DNA from: Agelas oroides
Taxonomy: Eukaryota > Porifera > Demospongiae > Agelasida > Agelasidae
Assembly: GCA_949130485.1 (NCBI GenBank)
Contig: OX422184.1
Location: 9,712,996 to 9,776,995, forward strand
Length of the DNA stretch: 64,000 nt
Direction of reading: 5' to 3'
This document shows positions 32,324 through 43,667 of this stretch, one piece after another; within the stretch, counting starts at the first letter, position 1, and each line of letters opens with the position of its first letter. The notes beneath the pieces were generated by a model. The model saw nothing but the letters and a program-made list of their open reading frames with translations, was not told the origin of the DNA and did not search any database. A program made the position numbers and the translations under genes.

Positions 32324-32879
32324 AGTACAGGAAATTCAAGATTTGTCCCCGTGCAGAGGAACTCCAAGCTGCTGCAGCATTTCCTGGCCTCCAGGTCACT
32401 TCAGCCTGAACTGTCCCTGTCCTGCATGACCAAATGTTCCCCAGTAACAATGCCATAAACTGCAGGAATAGAATAGATGTTTAGCCAGTTCTTGAATTGG
32501 TCTGCAGTCTATCTATAAACTGACCACACAATAAATGATCAAGTGGTACATACAAATGCATCGCAAATGCTTCGAAGAGAGTAGAACACCATAATTCAGC
32601 TGGCTTGCCAATCATATAGCGACTTGGATGGGGGGAGAACCATGAAACACGTGCAAGTGTCCACAGAGCACTCATTTGAGTTCAAACTCATCAGACACTT
32701 TATTATCCAGAAGAAACTGTTGTAACAGTTGAGGTTCAGGGTGGTATGTGAAATTGGTGACGGCTTGTTGCATGAGTCACTGTAACCGTAGTCAAAGTTT
32801 TTGGGAAACTTCAAGTAAATACCAAGTGTTGGGTGGTTGGGAAATGTCAGCTCACAATGACTGATGTGCCAGCGCTGAT

Positions 32880-33807
32880 GAAATGTGTGGCTCTTCACAG
32901 CACTATCCTGAAGGTCAAGGCTGAGCTGGACCAGTTCATGTCTGGGCTAAGTGAGGCAGGGGTGCTTTCCTGTTCATTGCAGCTGAAACGCCTAGTCTGA
33001 ATGCAGGTGGGTAATACTAGGTAGAAATCCAGATTTACTATTGATTTTATGTGTGCAGACACAATATTTGCCTGAAGTGTGGTAGTGGTGGGTTTTGCAA
33101 TGACTAAGCTTTTGAGCAAAAGTGTGATGTATATGTAGTCCCACCTACACAAGTGGTCTGTTGAACAGTGAGACATATAATGTTTATATTTCCTGTAGAA
33201 TGTATGTTGAACCTGTTCACAGAGGTGTTCTCAGACGCTGGAAGTTCCTCATTCGAAAAGGAACAATTGACATATGTCTTCTTCCGGGATGTGTTGGAGG
33301 AAATTGAACGTAAGTATACCTATATACTTACTAGCAGGCATGCATTAAGTGTTTTGGTGTGTTCAATTGCACTAGTTGCATAGCAACTAGTGCAATTGAA
33401 CACTTCTTGCTATCTAAAGGGTTTTGTTGCTAATTATGTGACCCATAGCTAAATTACAAAAGTGGTCACATGAACACCACATTGAAGGTCCAGAATGCAC
33501 ACTTGAGTGTGCATTAAATGGATAACACACTTTCCAAATTGCCAATCAGAAATCCATTAAAGTTAAGTGTATGCATGTACAAGCAGGTAAAGCTCGCATA
33601 CTATTGTAGCAATAGGGCATCACATCTTACACTGTGCATCTTGCTCATTGTCCAATAGGAGGAGAGGTTGACCTCAGTATGGGGGACGTACTGGCATTTT
33701 TCACTGGGACAGACACTCTCCCACCACTGGGCTTAGAAGTAGGCCCCACTCTCAACTTCAGTGCAATCAATGTGTTTCCTACAGCGTCAACCTGTACAAC
33801 TTCCTAG
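32880..33807 (+). pseudogene. HECT-domain (G2E3-like) ubiquitin ligase fragment, three exons
   Basis: Exon 1, about 32880-33004 with one frameshift, reads LKVKAELDQFMSGLSEAGVL then AETPSLNA and ends at a GTGGGT donor. Exon 2, 33199-33309, reads CMLNLFTEVFSDAGSSSFEK and VFFRDVLEEIE. Exon 3, 33659-33807, follows an AATAG acceptor. Exons 2 and 3 join in frame to give EEIERGEVDLSMGDVLAFF-TG. Exon 3 continues TLPPLGLEVGPTLNF and FPTASTCT before an early stop. FTG...PPLG and P-x-A-S-T-C are the C-lobe signature of HECT ligases including the ubiquitin-accepting cysteine. The C-terminal LP segment is lost to a frameshift. G2E3-like HECT genes are numerous in sponges and corals. Probably a decayed paralogue. 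Confidence 0.65.
33359..33403. repeat. Perfect 21-bp palindrome, 3-nt loop
   Basis: GTGTTCAATTGCACTAGTTGC, loop ATA, then its exact reverse complement. It lies in the intron between HECT exons 2 and 3, 50 bp past the donor. Confidence 0.9.
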
Positions 33808-34074
33808 TTGTTAGAGTATCTTTACTGTTGGTACCTATAACTCGTGATTTAGTGTACCACCTTTGTTGGTTTGTATTTGTTCACTTGTTTGAAGAGCAAA
33901 TGATTGTTGAAATGGTGCAGAACACATTAAAGGAGGTGAAACATCCATTAAATTGCAGCTTGTACAAAATAGAGAGTTTCCAGATACTGATCTATTCCAT
34001 AGTCTCCCATATTGGAGGAGGGATCCACACGTCCTTGCAGCTGTGCATAGTGTATGAGGGTGGGATAACGAACC

Positions 34075-35017
34075 ATGCCGACATTCGGCCAGATCAACGA
34101 GTTTCACCCCGAAAATGAGTCGTTCTCTGTGTACCTGGAGAGATTCGAACTCTTCGTATTAGCCAACAGCATCGCAGACAGCAAGAAGGTACCGTTGTTC
34201 CTAACAGTACTGGGAGGGAACACGTACGGGCTGTTACATAATCTCATGGCGCCAGACAACTCAAAGGACAAAAGCTTCGAAACAATCACAGGCGTACTCA
34301 AGGCGCATTTTGAGCCCAAACCTCTCATCATTGCACAAAGGTTCCATTTTCATCGAAGAGACAAGGCTCAAAACCGCTCCTCCAAAAGAGCCGGATGGGT
34401 AGACTCAGACCCCCAACAGCCTCAAGAGACTGGAGAAGAGGTCCTTTTTCATGTAGGCCAGAAGTCCTCGCATCCATATCAAGTCACGCTGGAACTTGAA
34501 GGCAGGGCTATAACAATGGAGATAGACACAGGGGCGTCCGTATCCCTGATCTCTGAGGAGCTTCAGAAAACAGTGTTCCCAGATGCACACCTTACAAACC
34601 CCACATCGACTCTGCGCACATACACATCGGAGCCCATACCAGTAGTTGGTCAGATGACAGTGAAGGTGAAGTATGGTGATTATGTGGGCGACCACAAGCT
34701 GTATGTGGTGAAAGGGAAGGGAGCGTCGCTGCTTGGACGAGACTGGCTCAAGCACATTCGCTTGGACTGGGCCAACATCAAGATGCTGTCCATTGAGGGT
34801 AGTCTACCTGCCCTAAAAGAGCTCTCCGACAGATACGCAGAGGTGTTTCAGGACAGTTTGGGCACCATGAAGTCGTTTCGTGCTCACCTGAGCTTGAAGG
34901 AAGGTGCCACACCTCGTTTTCATCGTCCTCACTCTGTGCCATTTGCCATCAAAGACTCTGTAGGTCGAGAACGTGATGGCTTGGAGGAAGCTGGGGTTCT
35001 TCACAAGATAGACCACA
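34075..35017 (+). pseudogene. Gypsy gag-protease-RT N-terminus
   Basis: Gag-like start MPTFGQINEFHPENESF and FELFVLANSIADSKKVP, then an apparent deletion near 34350-34440 that removes the zinc knuckle. Protease: TMEIDTGASVSLISEELQK holds the catalytic D-T-G. RT lead-in: LKELSDRYAEVFQDSLG and EAGVLHKIDHS. The open frame after 35018 is spurious because the block there is inverted. Confidence 0.75.
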
Positions 35018-35196
35018 GTGAGATCGAGTTTGGTGAACTGCTCTCCACCAGTAAGGTTTGCCATTAGTTCTGTTGTGTTTGGGAGGGGGTACTGGTCCAC
35101 CTGTAATGCAGGGTTTATGGTGACTTTGTAATCACCGCACAGGCGGATAGTCCCGTCCTTTTTAGGGACGGGGACGACTGGTGCAGCCCACTCACT
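35018..35196 (-). pseudogene. Inverted Gypsy RT block
   Basis: On the minus strand it reads EWAAPVVPVPKKDGTIRLC, then YKVTINPALQVDQYPLPNT and LTGGEQFTKLDL, the canonical RT fingers/palm entry with the first catalytic Asp (KLDL). It belongs between KIDHS (plus, ending 35017) and SAYQQMLLDSEED (plus, from 35198). The block is bounded by AGTGAG (35018-35023) and CTCACT (35191-35196). One base is missing at the right join. Confidence 0.85.
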
Positions 35197-35197
35197 C

Positions 35198-35300
35198 AGC
35201 CTACCAGCAGATGCTGCTCGATAGCGAGGAAGACCACATGAGAAACCTTGACAAGGTGCTGCAATGACTTACTATGGAGGATACGCACACCAACCAGAGA
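35198..35300 (+). pseudogene. Gypsy RT, short continuation
   Basis: Plus strand: SAYQQMLLDSEEDHMRNLDK then VLQ and a stop. This is the normal continuation of the KLDL motif held in the inverted block. The YVDD region and RNase H are absent. Confidence 0.65.
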
Positions 35301-35813
35301 CTGCTCTTATGCCATGCAGCTTTGAATTACCTATAAGCTGATAGGTTAAATGCAGGCTTTTGTACTGACAAATGACCACAGTAAAATTAATGTGAGCTAT
35401 AATTGGTATGACCTTAAACTTCATTAACAATACCTGTAGTGCTAGGACATCAAGCCTTTTTCATGCACAATATTGTTATTGATCGGAAGAGGATATCTTT
35501 GCAAGTACAACAGTAGCCATCTTCAAATAGTCACTGCATGCTAGTCTGAAGACCACACAATTCATTCTCTCAGGTAGCTGAGGCATGCTCCACAATATCA
35601 CAGCAGACTGGTAGGCTGCTACTGACGACCCATTGGCAACTCTTGTATCATTTGAACTATTTGCCAACATCAGTACTGCATGTCCACACAACCCACAAAG
35701 TAGAGCGCCTGATCCAACACCCACACCCATAGCCAAAGAGAGCCCAAATGAACCCAGTAAACCCTCATGATTTTGTTTTATCCACATGAATGCTCCACAG
35801 ATGCAAATTCATG

Positions 35814-35935
35814 TGGGATGGGATGGGTGAGGGTGTGGGATGGGATGGGTGAGGGTGTGGGATGGGATGGGTGAGGGTGTGGGATGGGATGGGTGAGGGT
35901 GTGGGATGGATGGGTGAGGGTGTGGGATGTGTGAG
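35814..35935 (+). repeat. 22-bp tandem repeat (GGATGGGATGGGTGAGGGTG)
   Basis: About five units of GTGGGATGGGATGGGTGAGG-GT, with two shortened units at the right end. It separates the RT remnant from the integrase end. Confidence 0.85.
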
Positions 35936-36000
35936 AGGTGGTGGCTGCCTTCCTTTAGGGTTACAGGACCACCCCACATTCTACCACAGGTGTTGCCCCA

Positions 36001-36498
36001 AGCACTTTGTTTTTGGGTCGTGACCTCCGCACCCAATTAGACCTACTCAGACCAGATGTTGGTAAGCATGTTCATATGCAACAAAGCCGCCAGAAAGCCC
36101 TTCATGACCAACATGCTCGTGACAGAGAGTTTTCAGTCGGGCAGTCGGTGTGGACACGCAACATGCGAGAGGGACCATGCTGGGTTCCTGGAACTGTGGT
36201 GGAGATACTTGGTCCTGTTTCGTGCCTGATTCGTGTGCAGAGTGGAGAACTGTGGCGTAGATGATGGTGGTGCCTCACCTCCTGACACAGAGAGTGGAAA
36301 CAGGTTCAAGGGACACTGAGGATGATACATTTTCTTCAGAACTGCCAGTGATCCAACCTTCGCCGGAAGACTCTTCCTCCTCTGTAACTCAAACTAGTCC
36401 TGAGTCCACTCCTCAGAACAGTGGCTCTTACACAGAACAGACAATTGAACCACGATGTCTGTCACGTATTCGCAATCCGCCAGATCGTTTCATGTGAT
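36001..36498 (+). pseudogene. Gypsy integrase C-terminus and terminal region
   Basis: FLGRDLRTQLDLLRPDVG, SRQKALHDQHARDREFSVG and SVWTRNMREGPCWVPGT match the C-terminal segment of Gypsy integrases. The ORF ends at the WRR position (36264); the next frame continues to RIRNPPDRFM (stop 36498), a common end of the pol polyprotein in this group. Confidence 0.75.
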
Positions 36499-37139
36499 TT
36501 TTCAGCCAAGGAACATTGTGTAAGAGGGGAGGATATGTAGTGTATTCGCCTGTATGTTGTAATCATGAATATGCATACATGATGATGTAATTGCAATTGT
36601 AAGTGTGCGCATGCTGAGTGTGAGTGTTTTAACTGCCGTGCCGTGTGTTGTGATTTGACAGAGAGACTGATCTGCCTCCATGTGGTGTACTACATAACAC
36701 ATAGGCATGAGGACTAAGGGGATTTCGAGTAGGTGCAACTTCAATGAAATCAGCTGTGGCATCACAATCCAAAGGTGCATCCCAGTCGATCCCATATAAC
36801 ACTGCTTGATCCTAAGAGTTGAAAGTATATTTGGGGGTCAGAGTACACTAATTATCATGAATACATTTATGTGTGAGAGAATCAATTTTGTGTGTACTAA
36901 TGTTATCAGTACTTATTTAACCCTTTATACGCGAATGACGGATAAATCCGTCAAAAATTTACATGCGTTAAACATGTCATTCCAAACAACTCGTACTCCT
37001 TGCTATATATGTTGAAACAGATAATGCTCTACACAATGACATATACATCAAAGCAGCAGACTACGACACTAGTTCCGTAAGGTCCATAACAGGATACTGT
37101 TATTCTGATGAGTAGTCATGAGGCATACCAAGTAGTAAC

Positions 37140-37411
37140 AAGTAAGTACTTACTGATGTCATGGGTGTGCTCTCCTCTTGAAACCATGCCAACCCCTGCA
37201 ACCACAGCTGCTCTGGTGATAACCCCCACTCAGACTGCATGAGATGACAGTTCCAGTGCGCTCGGATCAAGGAGGGGAGAATGTCAGCCCTAGAAGATCT
37301 CAACGTAAGTGAATTGGTGAGTGCCTTGCAAAGGCCATGTTGCGCATGAACCATGCCTTGACTGTCATTGACGTCTTCCCACCAGCAGCTAACTAATCTA
37401 CTGTGTGTCAT
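37140..37411 (-). pseudogene. Integrase-core gene, C-terminal fragment
   Basis: Minus strand: SLTLRSSRADILPSLIRAHW, NCHLMQSEWGLSPEQLWLQG. The W-N-x-H...T/S-P-x-Q-L-W pattern ends the integrase-core proteins whose N-terminal HTH region lies at 37995-38503 on the plus strand. Given the order, one of the two pieces is inverted relative to the other. Confidence 0.45.
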
Positions 37412-37904
37412 TTACCTGCCCGTTTTTCACATGCAGGTGGAAAGTATCGCGCCGATGTTTAACTATGTAGCTAACTTCATGCTGCAACACCCTGAGTGTG
37501 GTCCAGGAAGAGGCCATTCATTACAGGACGGAGTGTACATAATTCCCGCATTGAGCCCCTCTGAAATGACCTCAGGCTCTTTGTAAGCAACAAATGGTCT
37601 GGAGTCCTGGCTTACATGTATGGGTCTACATGCTTGGACTAATACCAATACCGAAACAATGCACAACAAGACGCCACCTGAAATAGTTGATGACAATACA
37701 ACTAGTGGAACCTTGCATCTAACCTTATTATGTATAGCATCATTCCCAGATCCTCCCCGCCTCCAGTTTTTGATCACTTTTCAGTATACAAACACAGAGG
37801 GGGAAGGCCTGGGAGATCTTTACATGTGGTAATTTCCTTCATTGGGCACCACACCTGTCCGTCTACCATCTGTCTATATACCTGACGTTACCTGATATCA
37901 CTGT

Positions 37905-37987
37905 AGCCTTGTTCCCAGGCTCCTCTCAAGCTTTTTGTATGTTATGTGACTGAAAAGCTGGGGAGGAGCCTGGGAACAAGGCTACCA
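37905..37987. mobile_element. Fold-back MITE, 22-bp arms
   Basis: GTAGCCTTGTTCCCAGGCTC and its reverse complement GAGCCTGGGAACAAGGCTAC bound an 83-bp unit with an inner CAAGCTTTTTG...AAAAGCT stretch. Same class as the repeats at 43673, 44785 and 59757. Confidence 0.8.
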
Positions 37988-37994
37988 TCACATC

Positions 37995-38503
37995 ATTTAC
38001 AGCTTGAGCTTGTGTACCGGGAATTGGTCGCTGTAGAGCTGCTAGATGAGCCGGTATCTGTACCTCTGGAATGCGTCCGAGGAGCTCTAGCACTTGTACG
38101 AGATGCACTGGAGAGTGATAGCCCCTACCCTGGACTATCGGGCTACCGTGCACCTACATTACACGAAGGAACAAGTGGAAGGCCAAGGTTGACATTCCCC
38201 GGAACATGTTGGCATGCTTACTTGGAGATACGATTTACCGTACCTCAGATAGCAAACATACTTTGTGTTTCTGTACATACTCTGAGAAGAAGAATGTCCA
38301 AGTACGTCCTGAGTGTCCGTGCTTTGTATTTGGCACTCACTGATGACCAACTAGACAACATTTTGGGTGAGATCCAGGCACAGTTTCCTACCTGTGGTAA
38401 CAGGCATTTATGCAAGGCCATTTGCTTGCACGAGGAATACGAGTTCAGCAGAGGCGAATTAGAGAGTCTCAAAGGTGTGTTGATCCCGAGGGTTCAGTGT
38501 TAA
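37995..38503 (+). pseudogene. Integrase-core gene, N-terminal HTH region
   Basis: After an acceptor-like TTTACAG the frame reads LELVYRELVAVELLDEPVS, then TSGRPRLTFP, FTVPQIANILCVSVHTLRRR and LTDDQLDNILGEIQAQFPTC. GRP-x(n)-F-T-x-x-Q-I-A-x-x-L-x-V-S-x-x-T-x-x-R-R is the resolvase-like HTH found N-terminal to a stand-alone integrase core in animal mobile genes. The expected catalytic DDE core is not present downstream. The frame ends at 38503. Confidence 0.6.
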
Positions 38504-38862
38504 GAAGACTGAGAACCATCAATCATCGCTCTTACTAGGTGAATGGCCCATTAAAGCTAAGAAGCCTTCACACGGCAGCCATTCAGTCTCCGTAAATTGT
38601 AATGAAACGTCTGCGAATTATAGCGATACCTTCGCATACTTCCGTATCACGAACAATACATTTGGAGCCCACCTTAACCCACTTGAGCAATTTGTCTTCC
38701 ATCCACATAGGTGGCTAAGTCGCTCACTATTCTGTGCAGCGTTCTGGCACACCAATCTGGAAGTCGCTAAGTTGACCCAACTCCATGTGGTGACATCAGA
38801 GGTTCAAAGGTTAATTTGCACTGGCTCCTTACGCATGCGCACAACTGCATGCGCTCAATTGC

Positions 38863-39330
38863 ATGCTGCAGAAAGCGGTACTTAGTACTGTATGGGGAAT
38901 TAAGCTGGGACAAGCAAAGAGGGCAGCGACTCGTTCCCAGCCAAGACTCCCTATCACCCCTGCAATCTTGCGACGGCTGCGACATTTTTGGGAGGCAGAG
39001 AAGCACAACCCGGACTACATCATGCTCTGGGTAGCCTGTTGCATGTGCTTCTTTGGTTTTCTGCACTCGGGTGAGGTCACGGTCCCTTCAGCAAGGGAGT
39101 ACGACCCAGGGGGACACTTGAGTGAGGGAGATGTGACCCCGGACGATGTATCATTGGTGCAGGTCCGGATCAAGGCATCAAAGACGGATCCCTTTAGAAA
39201 AGGGGTTGTGGTTTACTTGGGAAGGGCTGATAATGACCTGTATCCAGTAGGGGCTGTAGCCGCATATCTAGCAGTGCGTGGTAGAGAACCTGGTCCATTC
39301 TTCTACATCATCAGCCAACACTTCGGCACT
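38863..39330 (+). pseudogene. Tyrosine recombinase, catalytic-domain N-half
   Basis: Plus strand: AVLSTVWGIKLGQAKRAATR, QPRLPITPAILRRLRHFW, MLWVACCMCFFGFLHSGE (first Arg box region), DPFRKGVVVYLGRADNDLYP and GREPGPFFY. This is the tyrosine-recombinase fold found in DIRS-like and Crypton-like elements. The H-x-x-R and Tyr boxes are missing after 39330, so it is inactive. Confidence 0.7.
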
Positions 39331-39619
39331 GGGTCGCCAAGAGCACCATCAGATTCGAGTTGAGCATTTGCATTTTGTTTGCAATGCACAGACTGGAGTC
39401 ACAGAGTTCGAGTGGGAGGAGGGGCTCATGAAAAACTGTGCCACTCGTGCTATTTATACCAAATTGCACGAGAGGGCCACTAGTCTTGAGTTGTGGTGGC
39501 TGCTTGGATATAAGCTTCTGAATGAATTGCACAGGACGTCGACTGTCACCAGTTGCAAAAACCTTTTGCTTCAACCTACGTTGTTGCTTCACCAAGCCAC
39601 CCTGCTGGGTTAGAATGCA

Positions 39620-41830
39620 GATAATTGCACGATGCAAAGCAAGTGCAACTGTGTCATGAGTGCTACTTATCCCAACTTTTCCACCTCCCCATGCTATCAC
39701 ATTTTTGTATGCAGTTACAGCCAGTGACATATAAATAGCAGTTAGTCTTCATCAGTGTTTTTTTGGGTGATTTTTGGGCAGAACCATCATAGAAATGGAC
39801 TGTGCAGTTGTGGAAGGAGAACTGTGAGGAACAATGTAGTGCCCTAGTACTGACAACACTGAGGATATTACTGAGCTTGCGATGATCAAGGTCTGCAGAT
39901 GCATAATCACGCAAACTTTGTTCATTGTGGTGTCTTTCATGTACTTCTCTACTTGGTTGATTCTGAGTACCACACATGACCGCTCAGGTGTTAAGGACTG
40001 GGTCAGGCCTTGGTCCCTCATTAAGGTATGGCGAAGATGAAGTTTTAAGAATAACTCCACTTCAATGCCCCAGATGGGTTATTTGATCTGCAGATTATGT
40101 AAAACTCCCAGCCCTATTATGGCCCCGCCCACTTTTGGGATCAAGTAATCTACTGTCTTTGGCATTGGGTCACTAGACGCATTTGCTGAAAGGCGGTTAA
40201 TGTAGAGACGAGCGATGGCTTTCATACTTGCATGCAGAAAAGACCTTATGGTGACCTAATCTGTCATAGTTTTAGAAGTGATTTTGATGCTACCACCTCT
40301 GAAAAAAAAAACCCCGTAATTCTAATTAATGCACACATAGCTCAGAAGCGGTGGTACAAAATGACTTCCAAATTGATAGGTTACCTAGGCTTACTTAGCT
40401 TTGGCAGAACGTGGTATAGTTAGAAACAATTGCGGTTTAAATCACCGCCTTTTGCGTTGTTTGCTTCCAGACATGGATCGGTGAGGAAGCCATATTCCAG
40501 CAATAAGAAGGTGGGCATGGTCAAAGTTTTACCACATAATAGAGAAAAGGTGTGGTGATATACCACATTTAATAGGCTTTCACATGTATTAAGGTATTAA
40601 TGCAGGTGAAACTGAAAGTTTCCCTGGAAAGGCCTGGAAATAGCCTAGTGACATCGGAAATGATTGACATCGGAAATGATTGACACTTAGTGCAGCGCTC
40701 GTATAGCCTAGTCACATGCGGGTGACTGACTATTCTACGCGGGTGAACCCTGCAAAATCCGGGTGTCACCCGCAAAAAGCGGGTGAGTTGGAAGGTCTGT
40801 CAACCCCTTTCACTAGTAGTAAACAATCCACCTGAATTGTTTGCTTTTGAGTAAGAGTGAGAATTCTGTCTCTACGCACCCACATTTAAAGTTGAACCAC
40901 AATTGCCTTGTACCACGCCACTACTACTACAACAATGGCACAGAAGGCTCTCGACTTCACTTCATCCCAGAAAACACATCGGTGCTGCATCAAATTCTAA
41001 GTGCCTAGAAAACAGTGGCCAAACGCTGTGGACGATGATGAAACTGATAAACTTATGTCTGGCTCCTCCCTTGAGGGTAAAGCTTTTTAAGAAGCCTTAT
41101 GCTAACGTAAAGCCTTTTAGCTAAATACCAGTGAACTGCATTTTGATTTGATAAAGTTTTTAGATAAGTAGTGATTACCTCACATCTTACTTAGGATTGG
41201 ACATCAAATCTGAGTTGATATTCGTTAATGGCATGGTGCACTTCTTGGTCAGCAAGTGGTCACTTTTCCCTTCTAGTCTATCACACAATGTGGGAATTAG
41301 ACAGGTGGAAACTGTCATCAAGACAGTATCAAAAGTTGAGTGTGACGTACATCAGGGGAACAAGGGGACAACGTGGAAATACTTTAACCACACGAGGAGG
41401 CTTCAAGAAATGACCGTAACATTTCCCAATGCATTCAGAAGATCTATCATCACACCTTTAACAGAAGGACAATGCAATTCCAGACACCCTCGTTTGTACT
41501 AGCACCATTCCTTACGAGTTTAGGACAGATTGCCACAACACACAACTGCGTCATAAGAGATGCTAATTCAAAGCAGATCCCTAGACATATTTAATTAGCT
41601 GATGCTTTAACGCTATCTGAATACAATACTTTACACTGAGATGGACATACTAGGGCTACACATACTAAGGTCTTGACACTTGGTGTCCAGCAAGTCACCT
41701 TCGGGTCAGCAGAAGTTGCTCTGAAAAAAAAGTCGCCTGGGAGTCACAGTTGCCACCCAAAAGCTGGAAGGTCCGACCACGTGCCTGGCAAACTCCACCC
41801 AAAAAGCATACAAGTCAGGCCCACCATGGG
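39620..41830. other. No gene recognised
   Basis: Weak ORFs only; 41197-41502 (101 codons) contains GTTWKYFNHTRRLQEMTVTF and has no domain I know. Confidence 0.35.
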
Positions 41831-41839
41831 CTCCAGATC

Positions 41840-42132
41840 ATGCATGCCATGATGATGGGTAAGACCTCCTGAGTGGCGATTGCCCGACCCTGAAAGGTTG
41901 AAGGCCACATGTACTGGAACCAGAGAGGGTTGTCTCCTTGGTTGGAAATGGGGTAACACCTGTTCTGGTGCAGAGCTCTGAGTAGCGCCGTTCGCCTAAC
42001 TGTGTGCAGGCGGCGAATTACTGTTTCTAGGCTTGCTTTGGAAAAGGTCATCCGATGAATACTTACAGTCAACGTAGCGATTCCGGAAACTCGTCGCGAA
42101 ATTAATATGCTGGAAGTGGTCATGCGAACCAT
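41840..42132 (-). pseudogene. DIRS-like RNase H segment, inverted
   Basis: Minus strand: NPLWFQYMWPSTFQGRAIAT, QEVLPIIMACMIWSPWWAG. The E-L/V-L-P-I-I-x-A...W-W-x-G phrase precedes the V-x-x-x-x-D-N motif of DIRS-type RNase H. That motif lies on the opposite strand at 42341, so this block is inverted relative to it. Confidence 0.5.
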
Positions 42133-42334
42133 CTACGTTTCGAAAATTGGCGAACTTTGACCACATGTGCACTGTTGTCTACAGTGCATGCATTGGTCAT
42201 TGGTCTCATGAGCAAAAGCAGTAGGAGCACTCAACTTTAGCAATGATGCAGCCATGCGTAACATACAGAGTTTTGATCAGACGGCTCAGGATGGCCTGTG
42301 TTTGACGTTTTCTACTTCAGGTCTTGTAGCTAAG

Positions 42335-42575
42335 TAGCAACAACATGGTGGTGGTCCACTGTGACAACCAGGCGGCAGTCTGTGTTATCAATTCGGGCTA
42401 TAGCCGCGACAACTGCCTTTGTAGCTCACCTGTACAAGGAAGGTTTCATGGCCAGCACGGTGAAGTCCTACCTGGCAGCAGTGCAGCACGCCCAGATTGC
42501 CTTGGGCCTCGGGGATCCTAAGATCCCATCACGATTGCCCTATGTGCAACTGAATTTTAGGTTTGCATTGCACTG
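42335..42575 (+). pseudogene. DIRS-like RNase H end and recombinase core-binding domain
   Basis: Plus strand: MVVVHCDNQAAVCVINSGYS followed after a frameshift by TAFVAHLYKEGFMASTVKSY and LAAVQHAQIALGLGDPKIPS. The first is the RNase H D-N motif; the second is the SAM-like core-binding part of a tyrosine recombinase. The catalytic half is not downstream; a separate catalytic half lies at 38863. Confidence 0.65.
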
Positions 42576-42718
42576 CCAACTAATGTCCCAAAATTTGTTA
42601 TAGAAGCCATACTCATAGATTTCAGATTTTGCATTTTGCTAGTTGCTCATTGCATCTTGGAATTTCTTACAACAGATAATGAAATAAATGGGGAAGCATT
42701 TCTTGAACTTTCCCACAC

Positions 42719-42788
42719 AGAGGTTTGTGGACCTGGTTGGTCCTAACAAGCTGGGAATTGTGAAGAAGATCAACCGCATACGAAATGA
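42719..42788 (+). other. Possible exon, not recognised
   Basis: RFVDLVGPNKLGIVKKINRI-RNE ends at GAG/GTGAGT. Coding character is plausible but the family is unknown. Confidence 0.3.
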
Positions 42789-43048
42789 GGTGAGTCATTC
42801 TTTTCCCATCTCCTTTCCAGACCATGTTTTATATGCCTGCTGGAAAAATGGGTCTGGTCCACTGCCTAGTCCATTTTCATTCAAATGCACCAGAGTGCTG
42901 GTGCATTGTTCTTTTCTAATTTAATGTTTGGTGTCATGGAATGCAATGTACCTTCTTGAAATTACTGTTACATCATGCAAACAGTAAACTCGGGGGCAGC
43001 TTCTTTTGAAAGATAGAACAGCCCATGAATGAGCTTGGATCACCCATT

Positions 43049-43529
43049 CAATGTCCATTTGCCAGCAGATTGTTGCCACGCAATGTTGACTGTAATCTTC
43101 AACCCAGCAAACTGCTGATGTTTTGTGACTGCAGTCATCAAATGTGATGAGAAAGTCAATGTCCTGGAACCCTCAAAAACCAGCCAAACAAGATGGGAAC
43201 GACACCACAGCACACTCACACCATCCCTACATCTTGTGCCATTTTCCCAACTATGCTTTGTGTTTGTTAGTTTTATGCATAGGACTGATAATGTCCATTT
43301 GCCAGCAGATTGTTGCCACGCAATGTTGACTGTAATCTTCAACCCAGCAAACTGCTGATGTTTTGTGACTGCAGTCATCAAATGTGATGAGAAAGTCAAT
43401 GTCCTGGAACCCTCAAACACCAGCCAAACAAGATGGGAACGACACCACAGCACACTCACACCATCCCTACATCTTGTGCCATTTTCCCAACTATGCTTTG
43501 TGTTTGTTAGTTTTATGCATAGGACTGAT
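43049..43529 (+). repeat. Tandem duplication of a 240-bp unit
   Basis: 43049-43288 and 43289-43528 are nearly identical (start GTCCATTTGCCAGCAGATTG; one A/C difference near 43186/43426). The minus strand is open through both units, so the 184-codon ORF there is a repeated 80-residue block. Recent event. Confidence 0.9.
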
Positions 43530-43667
43530 AGGAGACCAACTGTCAGGCAAGATGATCCCTCAGTGAGTGCATGCATGGATGTCCCTACATGCACTTGTTT
43601 TCAATTGGAAAACTTTTTTGTGACTTGTTGTGCTAGGTGTGTAGTGCATGTCGATGTGTATGTGAGA

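Larger units (their letters stand above)
34075..36500 (+). mobile_element. Decayed Ty3/Gypsy retrotransposon
   Basis: A plus-strand ORF carries gag, protease and the start of RT (34075-35017), an inverted RT block follows (35018-35196), then RT resumes briefly (35198-35290). A gap without recognisable coding sequence follows, with a tandem repeat (35814-35935). The integrase C-terminus and a terminal ORF end at 36498. A purine-rich AAGAGGGGAGGA at 36517 is followed by TGTAGTGTATTC, a plausible polypurine tract and start of a 3' LTR near 36536. I found no matching 5' LTR before 34075. Domain order fits Gypsy; the element is dead. Confidence 0.75.

Noticed and set aside
35765..36036. Pro/His-rich minus ORFs
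   Set aside because: Translation of the GGATGGGATGGGTGAGGGTG tandem repeat.
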